Shown: positions 1 to 6,376, counted from the first letter of the stretch. The stretch: 6,997 bases of DNA from Gallionella sp. UBA4121 (GCA_002381565.1 DFWZ01000012.1:67048-74044), one strand, 5' to 3'. The notes: a model not told the origin generated them from the letters alone. Numbers and translations: made by a program.

Positions 1-1011
1 GATATCGAACTGGCCCACCAACTCGCCTGTGCTTTACTGAACGAAATTCAAATCCCCCTGCCCTTAAACAATTTGCTGCTCCACCCGTCCGCCAGCCTGG
101 GCGTTGCAACGCTCGAAGACAACGAGATGCTATCCGCCTGCCTTGAGCGTGCCGATCGTGCAATGAGCCTGGCCAAACATGCGGGGGGGGGACGTGTGGT
201 CGTCTCATCAGGTTCCGAACCTATACCGGGGCGATTTGGCATCCATCTGGCCCATCACGAACTTCAACTCGAGCACAAGCTGCATCTGGCCATTGAGCAA
301 GGCGGACTGAACCTGCACTACCAGCCCAGCCTCGATTCCGATGATCGCATCGTGTCCGTCGAGGCGCTGTTGCGCTGTACAAGCCACGACCTCTCGCCCG
401 GCGAATTCATCCCTATCGCCGAAAAAACCGGTTTGATTCTTCGCCTTGGGGAATGGATTTTGCTCGAGGGCGCCCGCTTTGCCCATCGTCTTGACACGGC
501 AGGGCAACGCACACCGGTGTCCATCAACGTTTCCCGTGCGCAGTTCGCTGCGCACAACTTTCCGCAGATACTCCATGCCGCGCTGCTTTGCGCCAACGTC
601 AATCCTGAACTGATTGAACTGGAGCTCACCGAATCGCTGTTCATGGACAACTCCAGCATCGTTCAGACGAATCTGCGCGCAGCACAGGAGACCGGCGTCA
701 AAATCGCCATCGATGATTTCGGCACAGGCTATTCGTGCCTGGCAACACTGAAAGACATCAATGCCCACAAACTCAAGATTGACCGCGCCTTTGTCGTCGC
801 CCTGCCACACGACCAGCGCGCATTCTCCGTGGTCAAGGCGATCGCCCGGCTTGGTGAGGATCTGGGCATGCTGGTTGTTGCGGAAGGCGTTGAAAACCGG
901 GCACAGCTCGACTCATTGCTTGACGCCGGCGTTCACGTCATACAGGGCTACCTTCACGCCCGCCCAATGCCGGAAGATGCCCTGTTAACCTGGTTACAGA
1001 ACAGAAAATGA
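1..1011 (+). CDS. GGDEF-EAL cyclic-di-GMP signalling protein, 5' end outside window
   Basis: The frame is open from base 1, so this is the last 336 residues of a longer protein. The first ~65 codons are the end of a GGDEF (diguanylate cyclase) domain: SLGVA, then ADRAMSLAKHAGGGRVVV, the family's closing helix and strand. The GGDEF motif itself lies outside the window, so cyclase activity cannot be judged. From about codon 85 an EAL phosphodiesterase domain follows with its signature residues intact: EALLR (361-375), NVSRAQF (526-546), ELTES (622-636), DDFGTGYS (712-735), LKIDRAF (772-792), AEGVEN and QGYLHARP. These supply the metal ligands and catalytic glutamate/lysine used to hydrolyse c-di-GMP to pGpG, so the domain should be active unless regulated otherwise. 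The stop overlaps the next start (ATGA, 1008-1011), implying coupled translation with the HDOD gene. The hinge contains a run of nine G (183-191). Any N-terminal sensor or membrane domain is not visible. Confidence 0.95.
   Translation, partial: DIELAHQLACALLNEIQIPLPLNNLLLHPSASLGVATLEDNEMLSACLERADRAMSLAKHAGGGRVVVSSGSEPIPGRFGIHLAHHELQLEHKLHLAIEQGGLNLHYQPSLDSDDRIVSVEALLRCTSHDLSPGEFIPIAEKTGLILRLGEWILLEGARFAHRLDTAGQRTPVSINVSRAQFAAHNFPQILHAALLCANVNPELIELELTESLFMDNSSIVQTNLRAAQETGVKIAIDDFGTGYSCLATLKDINAHKLKIDRAFVVALPHDQRAFSVVKAIARLGEDLGMLVVAEGVENRAQLDSLLDAGVHVIQGYLHARPMPEDALLTWLQNRK
183..191 (+). repeat. G9 homopolymer inside the GGDEF-EAL gene
   Basis: Nine consecutive G residues encode part of the AGGGR segment that closes the GGDEF domain. 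They read in frame here. Loss or gain of one base would frameshift the protein before the EAL domain. Tracts of this length in coding DNA can be slippage hotspots; whether this one varies cannot be seen from one sequence. Confidence 0.9.
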
Positions 1012-1871
1012 CAATACCTAATTCCTCTGTCGAAACGCAACTGGCAAGCTCGTTGTACACAATCGGCATCCCTCCCTGCCCGGCAATTCTCAACCGCATC
1101 AGCGCAGAAATGCAGAAGAACGAACCCGATCTCAACTATCTGTCCAGTATTATCTCTGCCGATGTAGCCCTCGCCGCCAGCCTGATCAACATCACCAACT
1201 CACCCTACTTCGGCTTTCGCGGTCGCGTGCATTCATCCAGGGAAGCCTTGATCGTGCTTGGTCTTCAGGTCGCAAGCAAAGCGATTGCCGGCATCATTAT
1301 GCGGCGCGCTTTCCCCATCTCGCCCAACCTTGAACGTTTCTGGGATACCTCGACCCGCATCGCCCGACTTTCAGGCTGGCTCACACAGCGGGTCACGAAC
1401 AACACGTTACGCGCTGACGACGCCTACACCTTCGGACTGTTTCGCGATTGCGGCATACCCATTCTGCTAACCCGCATTCCGGGCTACATTGATATCCTGA
1501 GCGAGGCCAACCATGACACTGCCCGCAGCTTTACCGAGACAGAAGGCCGCACCCTGCCCACCAATCATGCCGTCGTAGGCTACTTGCTGGCGCAAAGCTG
1601 GCGCCTCCCCGATGAAACCATCCTGTCGATCCGCCACCACCACGATGTTGAAATCCTGACCACCCCGTCCATCCCCCCCTCACTGAACAGCCGTCAGATG
1701 ATTGCAGTCGCACAATTGGCCGAGCACCTGTTGCAGCAACATTCGGGACTCTGTTTTACCGAAGAATGGATCAAACTGGGGCCGGCCTGTCTGCACCTGC
1801 TCAATCTCAACGAGGATGACGTGAAGAACCTTCTTGCCGAAGCCAGCCCCGTGATTGACGCTGAAGACTGA
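1008..1871 (+). CDS. HDOD-domain signalling protein
   Basis: A 287-residue protein that is almost entirely one HDOD domain, a degenerate relative of HD phosphohydrolases used as a protein-interaction or signalling module. The N-terminal part matches the family pattern: PPCPAILNRI (22-31), then a helix leading into SLINITNSPYFGF (58-70), and EALIVLGLQVASKAIAG (79-95). Traces of the HD fold remain as GLFRDCGIPIL (143-153; Arg-Asp where a true HD enzyme has His-Asp), NHAVVGYLLAQSW (186-198) and IRHHHD (208-213). The first His of the HD pair is missing, so hydrolase activity is not expected. The ATG overlaps the stop of the GGDEF-EAL gene (ATGA) and no strong Shine-Dalgarno sequence precedes it, which fits translational coupling. 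EAL-HDOD fusion proteins such as CdgJ and YuxH are known; here the two modules are adjacent separate proteins and may act together (inference). Confidence 0.9.
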   Translation: MTIPNSSVETQLASSLYTIGIPPCPAILNRISAEMQKNEPDLNYLSSIISADVALAASLINITNSPYFGFRGRVHSSREALIVLGLQVASKAIAGIIMRRAFPISPNLERFWDTSTRIARLSGWLTQRVTNNTLRADDAYTFGLFRDCGIPILLTRIPGYIDILSEANHDTARSFTETEGRTLPTNHAVVGYLLAQSWRLPDETILSIRHHHDVEILTTPSIPPSLNSRQMIAVAQLAEHLLQQHSGLCFTEEWIKLGPACLHLLNLNEDDVKNLLAEASPVIDAED

Positions 1872-1873
1872 AT

Positions 1874-2104
1874 CTAAAACCGGACTTGCTGCAAATACAA
1901 CTGCTCGACTTTTGTGCGCGCCCACGGCGTCTTTCGCAAAAACTTCAGACTGGATTTGATGCTGGGATCATGCGTGAAGCAGCGTATTGGCACGATGGCC
2001 GCCATCGCCTCCCAGCCCATGTTTTCGGATAGCTCCGTGATGATGGTCTCTAAAGTGATGCCCTCAAGTGCCGGACGGCTTGCTGATTTTTTAATGGTAT
2101 CCAT
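1874..2104 (-). CDS. VF530/DUF2132 family DNA-binding protein
   Basis: A 76-residue protein recognised from the family block: LEGITLETIITEL (13-25), GW (30-31), RCFTHDPSIKSSLKFLRKTPWAR (41-63), KVEQLYL (65-71). This is the signature of the small VF530-type proteins (DUF2132), named after the Vibrio fischeri protein and described as DNA-binding. Length is typical of the family, so the gene appears complete. Its biological role is unknown. The ATG at 2104 has only weak Shine-Dalgarno complementarity upstream; no better start is visible. It is transcribed opposite to the gene at 2178, sharing a 73-nt intergenic region, and its stop lies 2 nt from the HDOD stop with no room for a terminator between them. 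Confidence 0.92.
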   Translation of the reverse strand: MDTIKKSASRPALEGITLETIITELSENMGWEAMAAIVPIRCFTHDPSIKSSLKFLRKTPWARTKVEQLYLQQVRF

Positions 2105-2177
2105 ATGATCATTTTACAGCGGATAATCCGACCTGAGCGTTTACAATGCGACTCCTGGCTTTTTAGAATGCACTTTC
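2105..2177. promoter_or_regulatory. Divergent promoter region between VF530 gene and synthase-like gene
   Basis: These 73 nt separate two divergently transcribed genes and must hold both proximal promoters unless they lie inside the coding regions. The best -10 candidate for the rightward gene is TACAAT at 2142-2147, in the context TTACAATGCG; no good -35 is seen 16-18 nt upstream. GATAAT at 2122-2127 is a second weak candidate. For the leftward gene I see no convincing pair of boxes. Confidence 0.35.
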
Positions 2178-2882
2178 ATGACCGAACCCGTCCGTCTCGC
2201 AAAACGCCTTGTCGAACTCTCCTGCTGCTCGCGCCGCGAGGCAGAGCTTTATATCGCAGGCGGCTGGGTAACGGTTGATGGGCAGGTGGTGGAAGAGCCG
2301 CAATTCATGGTATCGGAACAGATAGTCGAACTTCACCCCGATGCCAATCTCACCCCGATTGAGCCTGTGACCATTCTGTTTCACCAGCCCGCTGACATGG
2401 ATACCAGCCCCAGACATCTCTGCGCCGACACGCACTCGCCTGAAGACCATTCCGGCATCCACCCGCTCCGCCAGCACTTTTTCCGATTGACGGCATGCAC
2501 GCCTCTGGAGAGAAATGCCAGCGGCTTAACCGTATTTACCCAGGACTTCCGGGTATCGCGCAAGCTGACAGATGAAGCCGCAACCATCGAACAGGAATAC
2601 ATCGTGGAAGTGGCAGGTTCTCTTACGCCGGAGGAACTCAAGCTGCTCAATCACGGCATCAAGTTCAATGGCCGCGCCCTCCCGCCGATCAAGGTCAGCT
2701 GGCAGAACGAGACACGGTTGCGCTTCGCCCTCAAGGGTGTCATACCCGGACAGATCGCACACAGTTGCCAGGCCGCAGGTCTTACGGTGCTGTCCATGAA
2801 GCGCATCCGCATCGGACGTGTGTCCATGGCCAAGTTGCAGCCCGGTTTCTGGCGTTATCTGATGCCGCATGAGCGGTTTTAA
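2178..2882 (+). CDS. RsuA/RluF-like RNA pseudouridine synthase family protein, atypical catalytic site
   Basis: A 234-residue protein with an N-terminal S4 RNA-binding domain (RLAKRLVELSCCSRREAELYI, about 6-26, then GGWVTVDGQVV, 28-38) and a C-terminal RsuA/RluF-type pseudouridine synthase domain. Late family motifs are clear: EYIVEV (140-145), ALKGVIPGQIAHSCQAAGL (184-202, equivalent to the usual N-RQIRRM-C-G segment) and MKRIRIGRVSMAKLQPGFWRYL (207-228). The usual catalytic motif RLDxDxxGL reads PLERNASGL (109-117), placing Glu111 where the Asp that attacks uridine C1' is expected. The protein may be inactive, use Glu, or act as an RNA-binding factor. I recall similar synthase-like proteins lacking the standard motif in other proteobacteria, so this may be a subfamily trait. 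The ATG has little Shine-Dalgarno sequence upstream. An rRNA target is plausible but not shown. Confidence 0.85.
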   Translation: MTEPVRLAKRLVELSCCSRREAELYIAGGWVTVDGQVVEEPQFMVSEQIVELHPDANLTPIEPVTILFHQPADMDTSPRHLCADTHSPEDHSGIHPLRQHFFRLTACTPLERNASGLTVFTQDFRVSRKLTDEAATIEQEYIVEVAGSLTPEELKLLNHGIKFNGRALPPIKVSWQNETRLRFALKGVIPGQIAHSCQAAGLTVLSMKRIRIGRVSMAKLQPGFWRYLMPHERF

Positions 2883-2903
2883 GGCATGCGCGGCAAAAGC
2901 GGA

Positions 2904-2909
2904 TACAAT
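2904..2909 (+). promoter_or_regulatory. Possible -10 box for the nfeD-slipin operon
   Basis: TACAAT lies in GGATACAATC, 50 nt before the NfeD start, and resembles the -10 candidate before the upstream gene. No convincing -35 is seen at the right distance, so transcription could also continue from the synthase-like gene. Confidence 0.35.
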
Positions 2910-2920
2910 CAAACGCTGCT

Positions 2921-2942
2921 TGCCTGAACGGCCTGACAGGCA
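2921..2942 (+). other. Hairpin in the nfeD leader
   Basis: TGCCTG (2921-2926) and CAGGCA (2937-2942) form a perfect 6-bp stem with a 10-nt loop. No T-run follows, so it is not a canonical intrinsic terminator. It lies between the preceding stop and the NfeD ribosome binding site and may be structural only. Confidence 0.3.
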
Positions 2943-2958
2943 CGAATAAGGGGAAGTC

Positions 2959-3381
2959 ATGGCAATTTACAGTTACTGGTTTTTGCTGGCGTTGGTACTG
3001 CTGGGTCTGGAAATGGCAACGGGTACCTTTTACCTGCTGGTGGTATCCATCGCGATGGCCGTGGCCGGTCTGGCTGCCTTGTTCTCTGCGAGCATGGCAT
3101 GGCAACTGATGCTTTGCGCGCTGACGGTGATGGCTGGCACGATGATATTGCGGCGCTGGAGGAGCGCTCAAACCAGCGAGGTGGCTGGCGCCAGCCTGGA
3201 TATAGGGCAGCCGGTAGAGATACTGACCTGGCTTGAGAGTGGCAAGGCACGCGTTTTATACCGGGGTGCCGAATGGGATGCAGAGCCTGCATCTGCCGAC
3301 ATGCCGCGTGACGGCACCTTCTACATCAAGGAGTTGCGCGGTTCCAGCCTGGTTTTGACGCATCGCAAACCGCAGCACTGA
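2959..3381 (+). CDS. NfeD-family membrane protein (short form, OB-fold)
   Basis: A 140-residue protein of the short NfeD class that lacks the ClpP-like protease domain of long NfeD. Hydrophobic segments at about 5-19, 23-43 and 46-64 give two or three membrane passes. After a basic stretch (RRWR, 65-68), residues ~78-136 form the OB-fold domain, with the typical GQPVEIL, ARVLYRGAEWDAE and GTFYIKELRGSSLVL strands. These proteins pair with SPFH/stomatin-like partners and are thought to support membrane microdomains; the E. coli counterpart pair is YbbJ and QmcA. A good Shine-Dalgarno (AAGGGGAAG, 2948-2956) immediately precedes the ATG. The slipin gene starts 10 nt after its stop, so the two form an operon, which strongly supports the call. 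Confidence 0.93.
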   Translation: MAIYSYWFLLALVLLGLEMATGTFYLLVVSIAMAVAGLAALFSASMAWQLMLCALTVMAGTMILRRWRSAQTSEVAGASLDIGQPVEILTWLESGKARVLYRGAEWDAEPASADMPRDGTFYIKELRGSSLVLTHRKPQH

Positions 3382-3386
3382 GGAGA
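3380..3386 (+). promoter_or_regulatory. Ribosome binding site of the slipin gene, overlapping the nfeD stop
   Basis: GAGGAGA overlaps the TGA of the NfeD gene and sits 5 nt before the ATG at 3392. Ribosomes terminating on nfeD would be positioned next to this site, favouring coordinated output of the two partner proteins. Confidence 0.75.
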
Positions 3387-3391
3387 AAATC

Positions 3392-4303
3392 ATGGAAATT
3401 TCACTGTTCATACTGGCTGCTGCCATCATCTTTATCGTCAAAGCGCTCAAGGTGGTGCCTCAGCAAAATTCCTGGGTGATTGAGCGTCTGGGGCGCTTTC
3501 ATGCGGCGCTGTCGCCGGGCCTCAATATCGTCATTCCGTTTATCGACCGGGTCGCCTACAAGCACATGCTCAAGGAGGTGCCGCTGGATGTGCCCAGTCA
3601 GGTCTGTATCACACGTGACAATACGCAATTGCAGGTGGACGGCATCCTGTACTTTCAGGTGACCGACCCCAGGCTGGCGTCCTATGGCACCAGCAATTAC
3701 ATCATGGCGATTACCCAGTTAGCCCAGACTACCTTGCGTTCAGTCATCGGCAAGATGGAACTGGACAAGACCTTCGAGGAGCGTGACGACATCAACCGAG
3801 CCGTAGTCGCCGCACTGGATGAGGCCGCCACCAGCTGGGGAGTCAAAGTGCTGCGCTACGAAATCAAGGATCTGACGCCGCCGAAGGAAATTCTCCACGC
3901 CATGCAGGCACAGATCACCGCCGAGCGCGAGAAGCGCGCCCTGATTGCGGCATCAGAGGGACGCAAGCAGGAACAGATCAATATTGCCACGGGTGAGCGC
4001 GAAGCCTTTATCCAGCGTTCGGAAGGCGCGAAACAGGCGGCGATCAACACGGCACAGGGAGAGGCTGAAGCCATCAAGGCAGTCGCTGCCGCGACCGCGC
4101 AGGCGATCGAACAGGTTGCGGCAGCCATCCAGTCTCCCGGCGGCATGGATGCGGTCAATCTCAAGGTTGCGGAAAAATATGTAGAAGCGTTCGGCAATGT
4201 CGCCAAGACAGGCAATACCTTGATTCTGCCGGGCAATCTGGCGGACATGGGGTCGATGGTGGCAACGGCGATGAGCATTGTGAAGTCGCAGACGCGCACC
4301 TGA
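3392..4303 (+). CDS. qmcA: QmcA-type SPFH/slipin (stomatin-like) membrane protein
   Basis: A 303-residue SPFH (stomatin/prohibitin/flotillin/HflKC) protein of the paraslipin group. One N-terminal membrane anchor (about 4-19) is followed by the SPFH domain: VPQQNSWVIERLGRF (22-36), LSPGLNIVIPFIDRVAYK (40-57), DNTQLQVDGILYFQVTDP (76-93), TTLRSVIGKMELDKTFEERDDIN (113-135), and GVKVLRYEIKDLTPP (150-164). Residues ~170-245 are a long Ala/Glu/Lys-rich coiled coil used for oligomerisation, and the tail LKVAEKYVEAFGNVAK (257-272) is typical of this group. Length matches E. coli QmcA. Such proteins form large ring or cage assemblies in the inner membrane and help organise or protect membrane proteins. 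It is the second gene of the operon with nfeD, the standard pairing. The symbol is assigned by family resemblance. Confidence 0.95.
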   Translation: MEISLFILAAAIIFIVKALKVVPQQNSWVIERLGRFHAALSPGLNIVIPFIDRVAYKHMLKEVPLDVPSQVCITRDNTQLQVDGILYFQVTDPRLASYGTSNYIMAITQLAQTTLRSVIGKMELDKTFEERDDINRAVVAALDEAATSWGVKVLRYEIKDLTPPKEILHAMQAQITAEREKRALIAASEGRKQEQINIATGEREAFIQRSEGAKQAAINTAQGEAEAIKAVAAATAQAIEQVAAAIQSPGGMDAVNLKVAEKYVEAFGNVAKTGNTLILPGNLADMGSMVATAMSIVKSQTRT

Positions 4304-4309
4304 CCGCAT

Positions 4310-4330
4310 CCGGACGCTCAACCGGTCCGG
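4310..4330 (+). terminator. Possible weak hairpin terminator after the slipin gene
   Basis: CCGGAC (4310-4315) and GTCCGG (4325-4330) give a perfect GC-rich 6-bp stem with a 9-nt loop, 6 nt after the stop. No U-tract follows, so intrinsic termination would be poor; it may protect the 3' end or work with a factor. Confidence 0.35.
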
Positions 4331-4429
4331 GGCTGGCAATTCAACAGTTCTGATTGGCGCACCGATTTAGAATTTATACCGGGAGCCTGCTCGATTAGCG
4401 AAATATGGCCTTTGCCGGCAGATTGCTTT

Positions 4430-4454
4430 CCCGCGTAAAACTATGGACGCGGGT
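4430..4454. other. Inverted repeat overlapping the stop of the TonB-like gene
   Basis: CCCGCGT (4430-4436) and ACGCGGG (4447-4453) form a 7-bp perfect inverted repeat with a 10-nt loop, straddling the minus-strand stop codon at 4441-4443. No T-run follows on either strand. It may be a 3'-end structure for the leftward transcript; a canonical terminator is not evident in the 137-nt convergent gap. Confidence 0.35.
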
Positions 4455-5310
4455 AAAATTCTTGTGCCGTGAAAAACTCCTGCATTAAAAACGCTTCCAG
4501 CCCAGCGTTATCCTCTATACGGGCAGACAGGACAATGACTCGCCCCAGGCGTTGGGACTCCCAGTTAAAGTTGCCCTTATATTCTCGCCGAATAATTTCA
4601 ATCATTTTTTTAACGATGGCCAGATTAATATTGTCATCTGCACCAGCCTCTACGTCGATGATTTCCAGCCGAGGATTGCTGTCGTTATTTTTCCAGCCTT
4701 TAAAACTAAATCGACCTGTTCTGAATGCAATCTTTCTAATCTCAAAAATCCCGCTGGTCCCAGGCTGTTGCAAATTGCGTTTGATATTTGCATCTCTTAA
4801 CTCTTCGGCTGATGGCCGACGAGCATTTGCACTCGCAGCGGCATTTTCTCTGGCCGCGTTATCCTCCAGGTCTTGGGCGCGCTCTCTTTTAGACTTAATA
4901 TAAGACATCAAATCTGTAGGAGCATTATTTTCTGCAGGCGTTGTAAAAACGGGGCGGGGCGCTGCAATGATCTTATTATTTTTCGCCGCTATTTCTGAAG
5001 GCGTCGGTAATTTTGGTTTTGGTTTCACATCTGGCTTTTTCGGCTTTATTTCCTTGAGTGATATTACGGTCAGTGATTTCTTCGAGGGCAGCCCTGCAAT
5101 GCGAACACTCATGTTTTTTGGGGGCTGATTGGCAACTGACGCTGTCACTGCCAGCTTCTTCATAGAAAAGACAAACAGCACGACACCATGTATTACCAGC
5201 GATATAAAAAATGCAATCAGCGTGTTGCGTCTGATCTTTATTTCAATATAGCGATCCTTTGACGGGGAATCCCAGGAGGCTATTGAGTGATCAGATTCAG
5301 GATTACCCAT
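4441..5310 (-). CDS. Single-pass inner-membrane protein with TonB-like Lys/Pro region, unknown function
   Basis: From the ATG at 5310 the product has 289 residues. A short basic cytoplasmic start is followed by one membrane helix (LIAFFISLVIHGVVLFVFS, 31-49), a Lys/Pro-rich stretch (IKPKKPDVKPKPKLPTP, 88-104), a charged Ala/Arg/Glu-rich segment (~135-180) and a compact C-terminal domain (~187-280) with GIFEIRKIAF, FSFKGW, VKKMIEIIRREY, NFNWESQRLGR and FLMQEFF. Anchor plus Lys/Pro spacer plus periplasmic domain is the layout of TonB/TolA-like proteins, but I do not see the TonB C-terminal signature, and no ExbB/ExbD genes are near. The C-terminal block resembles uncharacterised proteobacterial proteins I have seen. 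An in-frame TTG at 5331 would add seven residues; the ATG is preferred because GGAAAG lies 9 nt upstream. GC content sampled by eye is about 40%, against about 60-65% in the slipin gene. Confidence 0.75.
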   Translation of the reverse strand: MGNPESDHSIASWDSPSKDRYIEIKIRRNTLIAFFISLVIHGVVLFVFSMKKLAVTASVANQPPKNMSVRIAGLPSKKSLTVISLKEIKPKKPDVKPKPKLPTPSEIAAKNNKIIAAPRPVFTTPAENNAPTDLMSYIKSKRERAQDLEDNAARENAAASANARRPSAEELRDANIKRNLQQPGTSGIFEIRKIAFRTGRFSFKGWKNNDSNPRLEIIDVEAGADDNINLAIVKKMIEIIRREYKGNFNWESQRLGRVIVLSARIEDNAGLEAFLMQEFFTAQEFYPRP

Positions 5311-5503
5311 TAAAAAATGCTTTCCGATCAAGTTATCATCACTGACTCAAAAACAACATCTGGAGCATGTGATATCTCGTGATGGAATGAATAGGCCAAC
5401 GAATCTGTAGAAAATTATCTCTATAGCCGCATGGTGCCGCGAACCTGATTAAATATCAAGGTCGACTGGCTGCTGTTGCTATTTTTCGGATAGCTGCCTC
5501 CTG
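5311..5503. other. Intergenic region upstream of the TonB-like gene
   Basis: These 193 nt separate two minus-strand genes. A weak hairpin (GCTAT, 5478-5482, with ATAGC, 5490-5494) lies just after the stop of the upstream gene. The region is moderately AT-rich and could hold a separate promoter for the TonB-like gene, but I see no convincing -35/-10 pair. No coding potential was recognised. Confidence 0.4.
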
Positions 5504-6172
5504 TTATTCTTCCTGCAACCAGTTTTTCATTTGCGCAAGTCGCAGCCACGCTTGGGGCAAACTGTGCCCCTCTGCTTCAGTTTTTTCCAGCAAAACCCGC
5601 CCCTCATCAACCAGAGTCCTGACGCGCTCTGGCGGGAACAATGCCATCGCTGCCTGCAGCGCCTCTTCCGACTCATTTAGCAGCGAGGGTATATGCTCTT
5701 CGTCACGGATCACCTCATCCGGGTTCAGGATGTCAGAAACAATCAGGTGATCGCACAGTTGAAGATGAAGCGCCGTGTGCGCCTCATCGGTACTTAACTT
5801 TTCCAGCGCCGGGGGATCATCTTTTGATGCGCTACGCAATGTCGAACTGATTGTATTGATCAATTTTTTGATGGCATCCTGTATCGCAACAGGCTGGCCT
5901 GGAAGGCCCGTACACACTGCGTAATGATGCTCCAACTGCGCTTTTAACAGCAGGATAACATCGCTTTCAACATTTTTGTCCAGCGTGACTATACGCTGAA
6001 CCAAATCACGGAACTGCTCCATAAACTGTTGCATGGCAAGCTGATCCTGTTGCCGGGCTGCCTGAATCGCTGATTGTGTGATCGCAGCGGAAGCACCGAA
6101 CAGGGGGTTATTCAACCTGCGTTGCAGTTGACGCTCCCTTGGGCCAGGTTGTGGTGAAAAATTAAAAGTCAT
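5504..6172 (-). CDS. Hypothetical soluble, mostly helical protein
   Basis: I do not recognise this family. From the ATG at 6172 the product has 222 residues, no signal peptide and no membrane segment, and a predominantly helical, amphipathic composition. Features include an Arg/Gln-rich start (PGPRERQLQRRLNNPLFG, 9-26), a long Gln/Ala helix (~30-62, with QAARQQDQLAMQQFMEQFRDLVQRIV), a middle segment with EHHYAVCTGLPGQP (81-94), an acidic segment with SDILNPDEVIRDEEHIPSLLNESEEAL (~146-171) and a closing helix ending NWLQEE. An in-frame GTG at 6247 would extend it by 25 residues. I prefer the ATG because the extension looks non-protein-like, and a candidate promoter would begin transcription at about the position of the GTG. 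It lies upstream of the TonB-like gene on the same strand, 193 nt away, so joint transcription is possible but unproven. Confidence 0.7.
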   Translation of the reverse strand: MTFNFSPQPGPRERQLQRRLNNPLFGASAAITQSAIQAARQQDQLAMQQFMEQFRDLVQRIVTLDKNVESDVILLLKAQLEHHYAVCTGLPGQPVAIQDAIKKLINTISSTLRSASKDDPPALEKLSTDEAHTALHLQLCDHLIVSDILNPDEVIRDEEHIPSLLNESEEALQAAMALFPPERVRTLVDEGRVLLEKTEAEGHSLPQAWLRLAQMKNWLQEE

Positions 6173-6250
6173 ATTAATTCCGGTTTCATTCCTTTGGCAA
6201 CGGCCCGATTTAATTGCATCATCCCACAAGGCGTACCTGGAACACACGCC

Positions 6251-6277
6251 ATTTTACACCAGCTAGACACGGATCAA
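6251..6277 (-). promoter_or_regulatory. Candidate promoter for the hypothetical gene
   Basis: Read on the minus strand, TTGATC (6277-6272) and TAAAAT (6256-6251) resemble -35 and -10 boxes, but the 15-nt spacer is short. Transcription would begin near 6244, leaving a leader of about 70 nt before the ATG at 6172 and excluding the GTG at 6247 as a start. Confidence 0.3.
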
Positions 6278-6376
6278 TATTTCCGAACCTTGACGGTGAG
6301 TCTTACTGCCACCATGAACTGCCGCTTTATGGCGAATAATATGGCGACATGAAGTGCGGCCGTGTGCCTAACCTGA

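Noticed and set aside
208..810. A 200-codon open frame on the minus strand
   Set aside because: It lies fully antisense to the EAL domain, whose motifs are unmistakable. The antisense product has no recognisable domain and no plausible ribosome binding site; it is a shadow of high-GC coding.
1914..2108. A 64-codon plus-strand ORF opposite the VF530 gene
   Set aside because: It is the antisense of a well-recognised conserved protein and has no family resemblance of its own.
2526..3171. Two overlapping minus-strand open frames (144 and 129 codons)
   Set aside because: They are antisense to the synthase-like and NfeD genes and cross the gap between them. Their composition (His/Arg/Gln-rich) is typical of shadow frames.
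3856..4339. Minus-strand open frames opposite the slipin coiled coil (147 and 128 codons)
   Set aside because: The repetitive Ala/Glu/Lys coding of the coiled coil produces long antisense frames by itself; no independent evidence supports a gene.
6173..6247. GTG start extending the hypothetical protein by 25 residues
   Set aside because: The extension is low in protein character and the candidate promoter would start transcription about at the GTG. The ATG at 6172 opens a sensible N-terminus, though its ribosome binding site is weak, so the choice is not certain.
6198..6338. A roughly 41-codon plus-strand frame ending LPLYGE before TAA
   Set aside because: It has only a TTG possible start, no ribosome binding site, no recognised similarity and overlaps the leader of the opposite gene; too weak to call a gene or a relic.
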